Shown here: piece after piece, positions 22,401-34,512 of the stretch
Numbering within the stretch: the first letter of the stretch is position 1
Layout: each line of letters begins with the position of its first letter
Assembly: GCF_037975245.1 (NCBI RefSeq)
Contig: NC_092576.1
Location: forward strand, 35,256,611 to 35,320,610
Length of the DNA: 64,000 bases
Reading direction: 5' to 3'
From: Apostichopus japonicus
Lineage: Eukaryota; Echinodermata; Holothuroidea; Aspidochirotida; Stichopodidae
The notes under the pieces: generated by a model
Seen by the model: only the letters and a program-made list of their open reading frames with translations
Told to the model about the DNA's origin: nothing
The model's database searches: none
Translations under genes and position numbers: made by a program

Positions 22401-25400
22401 CTATAGTATGTTCTTCACAGGATTAATGCATGATCAGGATTAATGCATGGGATGCATGAGGGCACATCCAGAGTGCATCCAGTGATAGCCTTAACCCCTG
22501 GAGTGCATGAATCATGTGATAAATGCATGCTAGACTGTTGATTAACCCTGTTCAATCATACAATATATTTTTGTGGAACACCACCACCACAACAAACTAT
22601 AAACTATCAAACTATTTTTGGTTGGCAAAAATTTGTGAATGTGCTGGCTCAGAAAATATATTAATGATAACAACCTGCAAAATAATGTACATGTGCATTG
22701 AAGTTACAGAGAACTTTTGTTAAGTCAAAGGCAGTCGTTTTTCCCAGTACATGAAAATTGCACACTACAATGAGTCCTGGGTTGAAATGAAATATTTGAC
22801 CAGTTTCACTCAGGAAACATGGTAGGCCTATTGCAGAATACCAAATTTCAAAGTGCAACCATGATAAACTGCTTTAATCATTCATAGTACAATGCAATAA
22901 ACATACAAGGCCTATAGGAATAAAATAGCAATACTGATTAAAAGAAATAATAAAATGGAAGCCAACAAGGCCAAAGCTATTTGTTATAGGCCTCAATAAA
23001 CCAAGCCCAATCACTACTATTCACCAATAATAGAGATCATCTACTACCCAGCATATAAACCAAGTATGGTATCAATATAATATGTGATTCTGGAGATACT
23101 TTGTTCACAATCTCATTGCCACATACACACCCAGACACCAACATGATTGCATCAGTTTTAGCTGACTCCTATAAATTACTTCAAGATGATGCAACTTACT
23201 TATGTGTGGTTTTGTCTCCTTTTTCAGCATCATGCAGAATTGTTGAATATCTGTGGCATCAATCATTTTGTCTGTGTTTAGAAAATGAAAGTATGTAAGA
23301 GCTATTAGGCACTGAATGAAAGGAGGTAGACCAGTATAAACGTAATACTTGCTTGAAGTACTGATCGTTATTCTGCATGAAATTGGTAGTTAGTGTTAAC
23401 ATTTTTATTGTTTACCAATAAATTAATCATAATTAAATTAATAAGGGATGATTTTGCATATGATCAAAAGCATATATACATATATTGATTCCATCATTAG
23501 ACATACACAAATGCAGGGTTCATTATGCTTGAACAAAGTTCTCACCTCTAATCTGTGATTTCATCTGCCTCTCCCTCTTCTTTGCAAGGGGCCTGAGCCC
23601 CTTGATTAAGGCTGTTGCTAGCCTTTCGGTTTTTGCCAATTTTGGCTGGGTGATCCCTAGAAGGGTTCCTTCCTCCTCTTCTATCATCATGTACGTACCT
23701 AGTTTCTTAACAGATTCTAGGTACTTCATGATGGTCTTTGGTGCTTTTGTTTTCTGCATAGTGGTCATGATACTGAAAAGTAAAACAATATGTGAGGAAT
23801 TACAATCATGCAGTTTCAGAAAGCATTAATGAGAGTAATCATATTCAAGTTGTTTTCATCTACCTACCTTTACCCCTCCCTCACACCCATACTCATCATT
23901 CCCCTATAGCCACCTTTCATCTCTCCTGACCCCTTCCCAAACAATTAATATGGGGAACTGGTGATACATTACATAAATTGCGTCATTGATACTTACACGC
24001 CAATAGTTAAAATGTCATGTTGTATTCCAAAGGTTACCATCTGCAGTTGACCATTTGTGCATATACTTACCATCCCTTTTTAATTACAATGTGGCAATCC
24101 AATATTTTTTAAATATCTAAGCAATTATAAGCAATACCTCCAGGCCAACCAAAATTTGTCTAAAAAACCCTTCCAACTGGCAGCTGTCTCTCTCATTATA
24201 TAATGCCCATACCATACATGTTAATAAGGTCATAATGGCCAATGCAGAAGTTTGTGTGAATTGCAAATCAAATTATCTTCAAAATTAGCTGGACTTGAGT
24301 TATTGCTACTGAAGTTTAGCATTGTATTTATATATTTCCAAAATATTGGATTGCCACAATGTAATTGTCTATATACAATGATGAACCACATCATTTAAAG
24401 TACTCTTCCAATCAAACAAATGCTACAGCAGCATGTTGAGCAAGGAAGTGACAGCTATAAAGAAGAAAAAAGAACAGAAATAAGATCTGACAGATAAAAA
24501 TAATGATGCATCAGCAACAACAACAAATATAGCAGCAAGATCATCCCCATAGCCCTTCATCACACCAAAACCAATCATTCCCCTACAGACAACTTTTCTT
24601 ACTCCTGCCCCCTCAAATACTATACGAAAATGATAATAGATGGCTTAAAGACGGCTTCATTGATACTTCAATGAGCAAGACTTTTAAAATCTTGTTTTAT
24701 CCCAATACCACCAGCAGTAGTTTGTAAAGTTGTCCATACTTACCATTTATTCACAGTGGTGATCTAACATGTTGCAAAAAAATCACACAACTATAAGCAA
24801 TACCTTCAGGCAAGCAAAGTTTGGTTTGAGCAAAAAAAAAAATCAGCTGGACTCTTTGACTTGTAATTGGATAGTCTTGCTTGGGATTTGACTTGGACTA
24901 GGCTTGGTGGACTCAGCCACATGCCTTGCTATCTGTTACTTCGATTATAAATACTGTATTAAAAGTAAAGTATGTGAACATTGAAATGGTAAATTAGAAT
25001 TTCTCCAAAAATTGCTTGCTTGCATGGAGGTAATGGTACTGAATTGTTTTGATAGCGCTTAGGTATTTGCAATATATTTGATTGCCACTATGTAATTGAT
25101 GAACCACAGCATTTAAAAGGTACTCCTCCGAACAAACCAATGTCCCAGCATGTTGGGTAACGAAATGGCAGCTAAAAAGGAAAGAACAGAGAATTAAAAT
25201 AAAAACAACAACAACAGCAAGAACAATTGCAACAATTAACATTAGAAAAACACAGCAAACTTTTAATAGCAACATATAAATGAACCAATTACAAATTGCT
25301 ATATATATATTATGTGCAATGCTGTGTATCCTGCGGAGCAACTTGGCATGGTAGGCTGTACACGTAGATTTAAGATGTGTACGTAATAGGCAATCACCTG

Positions 25401-28400
25401 TTCATGTGAGAGTGTATTTGTTGCGGAAATGGGAGTGCTAACTTTGAGTTGCTCCTATTGCCTGTTTGCCCACATTACGTCATTCACAAAATTGATGGGT
25501 TTGAACAAACATTGCTTTTGGTGAGAAACTGGTCAATTTGAAGCCAGATTTCTACAAGAAGAAAATGTCGAATTGAGACAATTTTCTCATGATTAGAAAA
25601 AGAACAATAAGAACTATGAAAAAATGTATCCAAATCTTCCACAACGACAATTCCTTTAAGTAGTTGCAAGAACTATTAAGTAAGTTTTTTTTTATTTCTT
25701 CGTTGGACAGGCATCCAGCAAAGGGATTTCAAGGTATCACTGTTGTGGCAAACTTCAGAAACTTTCATAAGTCTGCTATCTACCCATGGAACACATCAGT
25801 AAGACCCACAGTAGCTTTCACCCATGTTATGAAAGTATTATTCTAGCTGATCTAATTCACCAATTATTGAATGGACCAATTTGATCATGCTGCAAGTCCC
25901 ACTGTACATAGGAGAAATGTATATTGCCAGAAGGCTTGGTATGTATTTAAACTGTGAACAGGACATGACTCTGCTTTGTCAATTCTAAATATTCTATAGC
26001 TCCCCGTGGCACATTGATTATCCAATCCTTGGCTTTCACAAATTGCAGACTGACATGATCAAGAATCCACTCACTTTCTCAGCCTAGAACTGTTCGTAAA
26101 CAACTCCTTCACTCCCCCTGCCATCTCTGAAATCTTCTTCATCTGCAAGACGTGGTTATACACAGTTTTTTTGGCAGATGCACCCCCACCAGCAATCAGG
26201 AGTAGATGCTGGCCAGCCCTGTCAAATACAGAGTAACCTGCAGAAAGTAAATCAATATGTACGAGTTATGCCAAAATTATGCAGAGAAAATGTAGTCAAA
26301 GATTTCAAAGTAAAAATTGTAATCTTCTAATAAACCTGAATGGCAGCAAACATCATCTTTGTAGGTTACATTTAATGTCAACCTTGTATTGCACGGACTA
26401 TGCTCTACAAGTAAAATACTTAATAAACATTAATGCTTAGGGCAAAAACTAAATTACCTACATATGTCATGCTTAATATTTACTTGTTCACAGAAGAAAG
26501 AAACTTTTCATACCAATATGTCCTTCAGTAGATCATAAACTTTGTAGTCCTTAAACTATAATATACTCATTCTATCAGTGGCGGAGCGTCCATACAGTCG
26601 GGGGGGGGGGGGGGAGCGGATGCCCCCCTGACGGATCCAAATGGACTGCTGGCGTCCTTTTCAGCTTTTTACTACATTTACTTATTCCCGATTATTGACT
26701 TTTTTATTGCGCTCTCAACTACCTATTGACCTTTGTCAGATTTTGTTGGTGTAATTTTCTGACAAAACGGCGATGACACCTATTTATTCTTTGTTTATCT
26801 GCAAATTAGCAAGGCCCGGAAAGGGTCATTTCCTGCTATCTAGGGAGTATCTTTACTCAAAAACGCTCCACGCCAACCTGTGGTGGCGCTCCGCTTAGAA
26901 AGTGTCGAAAGCGCCCCTACAGGCCTTCTCGCCCCCTCTGACCAATACTCCTAGCTCCGCTACTGCATTCTATATTCCAATGAATTTTAGAATTTAAACC
27001 TTTGAAATGGAACCATTGTCACTTTTCTCCAGAACATCATAAACTATGCTCTTTTAGCTCTAAAATAAATTTAATCTCTCAGGACAGAGTATATTGAGTC
27101 TGCCCTGTAGATCATCTAACAGGGGGCTTCGTAGAAACCACCCTTTTCATAATATTTTCATGACGATTATCTCAATGCATATTTGGAACAACATGATAAT
27201 GTACTTCTCAGGTGAATCAGACAATTACATAATAATATACATCACAAAGTTACACTGAATTAACAACGGCAATTTATGTAGCACAATTGATCAATTTAAT
27301 TTTGGGTTTGCCATGCAGTGGTGTAATGGCCATACCAATATTTAAACGGGTAGTCACAGTGAGAAAATTCAGTATAAAACGACAGCAAAGTAACATATCA
27401 TGGTGCAAATTTGTCCAGTTAATGGTAAAATCAATAACCCATACATTCTAGTCATAATTCATTCTATGGATACTTTATAACATACTTTCATTAATGGACA
27501 TCTTTTCTGGTTTTTCATCCACGTCATCGTATTTTATCCTTGTTTCCATTAAAATACGAGAAAACATTGGACTTCCCCTCTGTGAAAATATAAGTAAATT
27601 AAGAAATGATTACTATCTGAGACACTTATATCATGCTGTGTTCAATAAATTATTTTGCTATAAAGAAATTCTTCCAGAATTTAACAAAAGCACTTCTAGG
27701 AAAAAATATGACACTAAAATAGTATTTGTATTGCATGTGTTACCAAGACAGCAAAGCCATGTTCTCTTTAATTGGTGTGTCGACCCTCATAGATGTATTC
27801 AACCGCCCCTCCCTGCCATCTGATCACTTCACTTAATTACCATTTCACCAACCAAACAGGAATGAAGGGTTACTGTAACTAATTCACCTGCCATTTAATG
27901 TTCTATAAAGACAATTGCACATATCTCAGTATGAGATATGCTCAATTATGCTAGCTAAAATGTGTTTTACATATGTTTGCATTGTTCCATCTTTTCCGCT
28001 TAAACACACTTAAACAAAGAAACTAAACTTTCCAAAATGGACAGGCTAATGCCCGTGCTGTTGTGAAAATTTAATTATTTAAATTTTCTAAATTTTAGAT
28101 CACATGTTATAGAAATTTACACTAATAAGTTAGAGATAGCACTGTATATTTATATGTTGGTAATAATTGTTACATGAATATATAAGCAAATACAAAAGTA
28201 CCTTACAGCTTCACTGATTTTGTATGACACTTATATTGAGAAATTGAGGAATTTTCATTTTGGCCTTGAATTTAAAATGGTCTCATAACTATATCTGATA
28301 CCTTTAACTTATGTACGGCTACCAGATGGTTATCAAGCCGGATAAGCATCTTGGCATGGCATCCCGGCACAATACAATCTCGAGGTCTCCGCTTGTATTG

Positions 28401-31400
28401 CGGCTCTTTGGAACGCCTGATAGGATCACTACATAGGATAATAAAATTAAGGTAGTTATGAATGAATTGTAATGATAATTTAATAGAATATCAGCAAATC
28501 ATGCATCTATTGCATTTGAGAAAGTCTGTTCTAGCCACTTAATGCATCATTAGATCTAACATTAGACCTAGTAAGATGTGAAGGGTTATTTTTAAATAAG
28601 TTTGTAGTATCGAAATCAAAATAAAACCCAATACATGTCCTTCATCAATGTTTAGACCATGAGGTTGAATGCACACTAGTCAAACAGATGCTGTCACTCA
28701 AGTTGGGTCATGAATCTGCATGAGTTCCCTTAAAATTACAAATATATCTGATATCAGAATTCTATTTCTATCAGATTCCTTGAATACTTTAAGCAACCAT
28801 ACTCTACTTACATTTGTCTTGACTGGTACAAAAGTCGCATTCTGCGGCCCTTGTCTTTGACCCGGTGTTGCCTGGCAATGTGGTGGGCAAGATAAATCAC
28901 CCGCTTGCCACAGATGACACACTGTCGTGCCATTCTGTTTTCCTTATTAGTTGCCTAAAAGGGTAAAAAACAATTGTTACTGTAATTTGACCAAGAAATC
29001 ATATACTTCTGTGATGACTACCTTCCTCATTCCAATGTGAAATATTGGAAACTAAGGTATCCTATAAGGCACATATTAGGTCCACACATACCCCCCCCCC
29101 CACCCAATTTCTCATAAAAAATACCCCCTCAAAGTAGAAAATTAACAATTTACACAGTAAGCCTGAAGATTTATTAATTGTGCTACATTTGTTAGTGTTG
29201 TCTAAACAAATTGGGGTGTGATCAGAGTCACACAACTGGGATATGGCTACTGTAGGTTTAGGTGTGCGTTTCTGTATTGAGTCGTACTCTGATCCTCCCA
29301 CCTATTCACCGGATGTTGGTAAAATAATGTGATTGGAATTGTGTAATGCGCAGCCGCAGAAAGCATATTACGTATGCTCAATTATCATGGATGCGTAGCA
29401 ATAGGGTGACAGTACTATGCTTTGCACAGCCACTAGTGTTTGATATCACTACACCTAAGTTCAGACCATTGGACTGTCAGGACCTGACAATGGATGACCA
29501 GGACTTAAAAATGGAAAATTGATATATTTAGATACCCCAGCACCAGGGGTGAATGTTGGGGGTGGGGACCCCCCATGCAAAACTTGGGGGGCTTCTTCAA
29601 ACTGTTTTTACCGGTCCTTTACATCCTATTGATGACGTCATACAATTTTCAGCTCATTTGCATATTCGGTTTATTGATGAAAATTCATTAACCTATTTTC
29701 TGACACTAAATTACTCTATATATTTGGAAACACAGACTTTTATACTTTGGAGCGTTACCATGGTTACTAGGTCAGTCCGATTTCCCTCATCTTTACAGGG
29801 TATAACCGCTATGGTGTCCGGCCCTTTCCAAAATAGGATGAAACTTGTAGGTGCATTACTTCCCCGGGGTAATAGGGGGGTCGTTTTGAAAAAAATCTTA
29901 AACGGTCATAATTATTAGTGTTACTATGTACTGGAAATTCCTGACCATTCTACTTTGGAGCGTTACCATGGTTACTGAGGTGGTCCGATTACGGCCAGCT
30001 TTTCAGGATTCTCCTGCTAGGGTTTCCCCTTTCCAAAATAGAATGAAACTCCTAGGTGTGTCACATTTCCAGGTGGTAGGGGGGTCAGTTTGAACAAAAA
30101 TGCGAAACATCCAGCATAAAGCCTCAGAAGCGTAAGCCATGGAACGCCGGAAAGGCATAACAAGCCCCCACCACTCCCCACACCTCCGAACCGCCAAAAT
30201 AATCTCAGATTCATAATCAGCAACCCAATGAGTACCAGATGAGGTGTGATTTGTTTGTTTTTTGAAACACTCCCATTCGGGCCCCCCAATGGTTTTTCAC
30301 CCCCCACACCCCCACACAACACTCAATTCCAAAGTAGACTTCAGATTTGTAATCAGCGTGTCACGAAATACCAGAAAAGATACACATTTATTGCCTTTGT
30401 GACAAAAAGTTTTTTCACCTAAAAAAACCATAAGGTACCCCCTTTGCAGTTTTGGCCAAAACTGACCCAAAATCGATTTCGCCCAAAATGACGTAACAGG
30501 GGGTAATCGATGCTCAGGAGCCTAAAGCTGCTACTGCCAGGTCCATATCTGCCTTCATTTGGAGATACGTGGTCCCAAAGGACCCGATAGAAATACATGT
30601 TCTCTACAAGTGCAAAATTTGGAAAACCCCCTCTTTTCAGCCCCCTCTCTTGTCCTATCTGAAAAACCCATCAACATTAAAATTAGACGTGGAGTAGAAG
30701 ACACCCTGGTCTTTGTTATACATCAATTTCGTGTTATTTTCTGACCAGGAAAGGTTCTTTGTCTATATGATTTATATTTGCGCCAAAAATAGGTGTTTTT
30801 GTCTTGAAAAGTTAAAAAAGTACCTATTTTTGGTACCCCTTCCTTTCCACTGAGGGTATGTGACAGGACTGTCTATATGTTTTGGAGGCCTCCTCAAAAT
30901 AGTTGTTTTTCACCGGTAGTAGCTACCCTATACAAGGACGCCTAGGCTGACGTCAGGATCAGATCCCGACGTCAAGATTTTATCCAGATCTAGTGCAAAG
31001 CACCTTATATAGAGATTCGGTGTTATTCTTGTTGCATATGGTGTGAAAAAAAATAAGCAAGACGAAAGGAAATGTGATATTGACACCATTGCTACATTTA
31101 GCACTGAGCACTAGCTGAACTTACAATAACTCCCTCTCGAAGTAATGACAACATACCGCTGACTTCATTTCTGATGTAGAAGGCTTGTCTACGTTGTCAT
31201 CCTCATCACCATCTTCCTCTTCCTCCCCCTCCTCATCATCATCATCACTGCTTTTCTCCTCAATATCAAAAATAGTGTCATCCTCATCTTCCTCAATCTC
31301 CTCATCAATATCTTCATTGTCAGTCTCCACTGTTGGACTCATTGCAGGCTAAAATAGATTCAATAATGTGTCATAATTATATAATATTTGCCAAGATATT

Positions 31401-34400
31401 ACTGCATGCAAACAAGCAAATATGACTGAAAGCACTTTTAATGAAGGTGATCACAAATAAGAACACTAACCATGCACTGTAGAGTGTACCATATTTAATG
31501 GAATTAATTAAAAATGTTCCAACTATAAATTTTGGTAGGTTTGAGTGCTTTGCTATAATATCCTACATATTTGCCATTTCATTAAGTCTCCAATGAATAT
31601 CATAGGGAAAGGTGGTGATATTTAGAACACTAATAAAGAAAGGGTACATGATCCCTTAAGTATGATATTATTTTCAAAATACCACAGTAAATCTTTTTCA
31701 TATCTTTGAAACAGGGTCACTTCTCAAAATAATGACCATAATATTGTGCTTTCACACATATTTTCCAAATATATGGTACAGAACAGTGACAGCACTGTTA
31801 AATTAATAATTCAAATCACATGTCCATCACACATATTCATCCGTGATCAATACACAATTCCCACACATCTCATCAAAATAAAAGCCTCCCACATTTACCC
31901 CACAGAGTGCAGATGAACACAGGTGACAATTATCTGTATACGAGTCATTTCAAATGTGAATCCAATGCCATGCATGTAGTTTGTATGCTCATTAGTGATC
32001 CATGCTCAGTTTGTCAGTAGTACTACTGGTTTCCAATTTTTGAGTCAACAATCTATCATTGGTCATTGTGCAGTAGGTGACCCCACTTGATGATAACGCA
32101 CATTGCCAGCTAGTAACAATTATTGTACTTGTACTTAAAAAAAAAATCATAAAACGTACAACTTGAAATAACAGCTGTCAAGGTTGCAAATTTTAAATTA
32201 GCTCCCATTTTTCCATTCAGAGGCTGCAGCTTAAATTTTAAGACCAAAGTCCTGTTCAGAAACATGCGCTACATAAAATTAGCAGGATTACTAATTGGTA
32301 GGCATTCTACAGCACTTAGTTTATAACTCTGCTTTACCTGATTGGGAACATCTTCTTCATCTTCATACTGTTCTCCTCTCAATATTGCATAAAGGACCTA
32401 AGGATGAAAGGAGAAGAATGTCATACATGTACTGACCAATATCACTTAATTAGAAGTACTCCCAGAGGTATAATTTTAAGCTAAAGTGACTATGTACAGA
32501 TAATGTAGGTAATACTGTACTAATACTGACCGTTCCTCACATAGTGAGATTACAAATAATATATGAGCTGCCAACTATCAGATTCCAAAGTATAAAGTAC
32601 TGTATGCATTAATAAATAATGATGACAAGGAACAATTATGAAAAATTGATGTGCAATTACACGGTAACAAAATTACCAAAATTTCTTACTTTTTGAAGTA
32701 AATAACCTAAATAAGAACAAAAGCTTTCTGTAATGAGTTGATGTGGGTGTCACATGAATGGTATGACCCAATGTTGTAGCCTTATAGTGATTATGATCAC
32801 ACACAATAACCTCTGAATAGCTCACTACATATGATCCAGGATATATTCCATTGTTGCTAAAAGAAATGACACTTAACAAAGAAAAAACTAAAGGATTTTG
32901 CTGTGCTCAGTGGGAGAACTATATAAGGGAAATGGGTGGGCAATGTCAAACCAGATTTTGTCCTTGTCCCCCAGGTGTCCCCCCTCCCCTCCTACAAATG
33001 AGATCTCATAAAATAATATGTCTATGTCTATGTATGTAATTTTACTTCATTTTTTTCCAAATTTACAACATACTGTATTTACTGTAGAGCCCTCCCTTTT
33101 ATTATTGTTATATATGTTATGACCCTGTTCCCAAAATTACATTTGCCCCATAGTTGCCCCGATACTGAGGCTGGTGTCACCACTGGATATACTATTGGCA
33201 TGTTTCTGAAGAATATCCCATCCCTTCCATCCAAGATTCTTGCAGGGCCTTTGGAGAGGTACAGGGCCTAGCTAGGTTGACCTTTATTTACGCTAAAAAA
33301 GGCTGACCAGTACTGCTATTTCTCCAATGCTTAAATGCATGGTCCAAAAATTAAGAGTGCAGTTCTCTGAACAGTTGTGTAAAATGATGTACCATATGGC
33401 ACAGTTCTGGCCTTTGCTGCTTTTGGGAATTCAACTGCCCCCCCCCAACCCAACTTTTAGTTTAATTTGCCACCACAGAACATGTTAAGCTACCAGGAAA
33501 TTGTTAGTCTATCTATTCTAACACCATTCAATTTTTGCTATAGAAAAATTTTCTATTTATCTACACTTTTTTAAGAAAAAAAATCTGTTGTAATTTATTG
33601 GAACACAGCCTGGTTCAAATGTTTGGACTAACTAAATGTTCCTTGCAAATTGCAATCATAACCTGAAGGTAGCATGGATATGAGATTGCAGTTTGTTCAA
33701 AGTTTGTTCCTGAAGGCAACAGTTAGAGAAGCTTAATACAATGGATGTGCTATAGAAAGCCATAGAACATATAATGCAAATATCAGCAACAAAGGCCCTG
33801 CTTTCTCTTGATACTTAAATTTTTTAAGTGCAGTATAGTGTAACTTCAGGCCTAAGCCTCAGAAGATAAGTAACATAATAACCAACAAAGAAGCCTCCAG
33901 TTAAAGTTCCAGAATTATAGATGATCCAGTTTGGTTGAATGAGAACGATATGATCACTGCCACATGTCTACACATAGATGTATGTTTCTAGAATATATAC
34001 CAAAAGTGAAAATTGTATGCCACTGCACTGGCAGTCATTGACTAAAACAACTACATGTAAGCAATCAAGATTACAGCTAAACATACGTCATTTGCATCTA
34101 ATAGCAGATCACAAATTGCTTGAAAATAATCAACTTTTGTTATCAAGTATGAGTCCTTTCTTCAGGTGTTTGCTTGACGTTTCAAGTAAGACTATATTTC
34201 ATCTAAAGTATGAATACCAGTCCCAGAATGGAGATATTTTGACATTCAGAAAAGTACTGGCGTACTACACTATTAAAGTCCTTATCTTGTGCTGAAAATA
34301 AACTGCATGTTCGTACACAATAACAAGCCCAAATTGTCAACACCAATATGATGAGGAAGCCATGACATATTAATAAATCAACTTGGAAACAACCCCTCAC

Positions 34401-34485
34401 CCCCGCCTTTTCAGATATACCTAGTATAGTTTCATACATGAGCCAATGTGATAGTTTTACTCACGTGGGAAGCTTGATCTGCCAT
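18237..34485 (-). CDS. Crypton-like tyrosine recombinase with two C2H2-like zinc fingers, 14 coding exons, 661 aa
   Basis: Minus-strand coding exons: 34485-34465, 32397-32338, 31348-31157, 28954-28812, 28428-28302, 27579-27486, 26237-26075, 23772-23546, 22199-22015, 21523-21248, 20139-19990, 19405-19295, 19000-18881, 18353-18237. Each has an AG acceptor and GT donor, and phases join throughout (1,986 nt including stop). The start is ATG in the context AATATGGCAGATC, after a 5' UTR splice acceptor. Protein order: acidic region (aa 31-85), zinc fingers at C103/C106/H116/H121 and C157/C162/H173/H178, an alpha-helical core-binding region (about 205-342), and a catalytic domain with R374, K409 (in DHKT), R490 (in THIRY), H515 and Y524 (MAHTVATQEHYY). 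An Asn-rich linker, a basic stretch (PKRKGR) and an acidic tail follow. The family is related to Crypton tyrosine recombinases, which cut and rejoin DNA through a 3'-phosphotyrosine. His of the usual HxxR is Thr here. No decay is visible, so it is active or domesticated. Confidence 0.9.
19990..20139 (-). CDS. recombinase exon with the catalytic tyrosine
   Basis: A 50-codon exon, phase 0 on both sides (acceptor CTCTTCAG, donor GTAATG). It encodes LNPVSKRGVATLMAHTVATQ followed by EHYYNALQAD. The spacing from His (MAH) to the second Tyr is nine residues, as in 'LGHxxxxTTxxYxH' of tyrosine recombinases, so the second Tyr of YY (Y524) is the likely nucleophile. Confidence 0.88.
20881..20990 (-). 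repeat. inverted fragment of the hAT MITE family in a recombinase intron
   Basis: The minus strand reads ATGGTGGCGCTCCGCTTAGA and a preceding 'CCATTTCCTGCAATCTAGGGGGTATTTTTGTC' region shared with the MITE at 26576-26965 (given here only in outline). It lies in the intron between the exons at 21248-21523 and 19990-20139 and shows no intact ends. Confidence 0.6.
21248..22199 (-). CDS. recombinase exons with Arg I, Lys and Arg II of the catalytic domain
   Basis: The exon at 22199-22015 (2 nt of a split codon, then 61 codons) encodes DLLCVRNYLITELLVAGAPR and SGVITGFTLQQFRKA. It carries the first catalytic Arg (R374) in the 'RxGxI..xT..EF' block. The exon at 21523-21248 (92 codons) begins VDDHKTATSHGPARLVF, giving the beta-hairpin Lys (K409), and ends NPTHIRYTAATK with the second Arg (R490). 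The intervening FFLENKGGKVTRV matches the family's 'FF.t..G..l' turn. The intron between them (21524-22014) contains part of an interspersed repeat also found at 39.7 kb. Confidence 0.88.
21690..21980 (+). repeat. copy 1 of an interspersed repeat shared with 39.7 kb
   Basis: Words such as CTGATTGGTCGAATT, CTTGGCTAATATCTTAGTTT and GATGAACATGTC occur in the same order and orientation at 39735-39985, with moderate divergence. The family was not recognised. It lies in a recombinase intron here and upstream of the receptor gene there, so it is mobile or once was. Confidence 0.65.
23546..23772 (-). CDS. recombinase core-binding exon
   Basis: The exon begins with 1 nt completing an Asn codon (acceptor TTTTCAG) and ends with 1 nt before donor GTGAGA. 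It encodes KTKAPKTIMKYLESVKKLGT and ERLATALIKGLRPLAKKRER. Relatives carry 'PxTIxxYLxSLxxFxxFL...' at this place, the helical core-binding half of the tyrosine recombinase clamp. The preceding exon 26237-26075 (SYSVFDRAGQHLLLIAGGGA ...) supplies the first helices. Confidence 0.85.
23880..25260 (-). repeat. diverged intronic tandem duplication of about 0.7 kb
   Basis: Unit 1 (about 23880-24545) and unit 2 (about 24550-25260) share ordered words: ATCATTCCCCTA, TTGATACTT, ATACTTACCAT, AAGCAATACC, GATGAACCAC, CAGCATGTTG and AACAACAACAA. Within unit 1 a 26-bp inverted repeat (ATTACAATGTGGCAATCCAA at 24083 onward and its complement at 24339-24366) frames about 280 bp. The whole lies in the 2.3-kb intron between the exons at 26075-26237 and 23546-23772. 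Confidence 0.65.
26576..26965. mobile_element. 390-bp hAT-type MITE with perfect 8-bp target duplication
   Basis: The ends are CAGTGGCGGAGCG and, inverted, CAGTAGCGGAGCT. CATTCTAT flanks both sides (26568-26575 and 26966-26973), the 8-bp duplication typical of hAT. The interior has a G run after the left end and no open frame. It lies in an intron of the recombinase gene. Two fragments of the same family lie at 15942-15990 and 20881-20990, so this family is locally frequent. Confidence 0.9.
28302..28954 (-). CDS. recombinase zinc-finger exons
   Basis: The exon at 28954-28812 encodes RMARQCVICGKRVIYLAHHI then ARQHRVKDKGRR, a CxxC...H(x4)H finger. It ends with 2 nt of an Ile codon. The exon at 28428-28302 completes it and encodes RPRDCIVPGCHAKMLIRLDN then HLVAVHKLK, a C(x4)C(x10)H(x4)H finger. 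Paired fingers of this form stand before the recombinase domain in many cnidarian, mollusc and echinoderm relatives. They presumably bind DNA. The motif clusters at 5.6-6.7 and 35.7 kb are candidate targets, by inference only. Confidence 0.85.
29530..30760. repeat. G/C-run repeat-like block with an internal 200-bp duplication, in a recombinase intron
   Basis: ACTTTGGAGCGTTACCATGG begins at about 29743 and again at about 29951. Each is followed by CCCTTTCCAAAATAG and a GGGGGGTC...TTTGAA stretch, so about 155 bp is duplicated with a spacing near 208 bp. The surrounding sequence (29540-29590, 30270-30310, 30420-30480) is rich in G or C runs and resembles a decayed non-autonomous element. Ends were not found. 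Confidence 0.5.
30948..30974. promoter_or_regulatory. 27-bp near-perfect palindrome with paired CRE-like sites
   Basis: TGACGTCAGGATC, one A, then GATCCCGACGTCA gives 13-bp arms with a single mismatch. The left arm holds the full CRE/ATF octamer TGACGTCA, and the right arm holds CGACGTCA. It lies in the recombinase gene's intron just downstream of the G/C-run block, and may be a bZIP site or part of a transposon end. Confidence 0.5.
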
Positions 34486-34512
34486 ATTGCTGACTGTACT
34501 ACCTTTACGATG
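34465..34512 (-). CDS. recombinase exon 2 with the start codon
   Basis: The acceptor TTTTTCAG precedes CATCGTAAAGG..., then ATG at 34485-34483 opens MADQASH and a GTGAGT donor follows. The next exon continues VLYAILRGEQYEDEEDVPNQ in phase. The 27 nt before ATG are 5' untranslated, so a further non-coding exon lies upstream. Confidence 0.7.

Noticed and set aside
28698-28922. 74-codon minus-strand frame beginning MCHLWQAGDLSCPP
   Set aside because: It is an out-of-frame shadow of the zinc-finger exon 28812-28954, whose own frame joins in phase with its neighbours.
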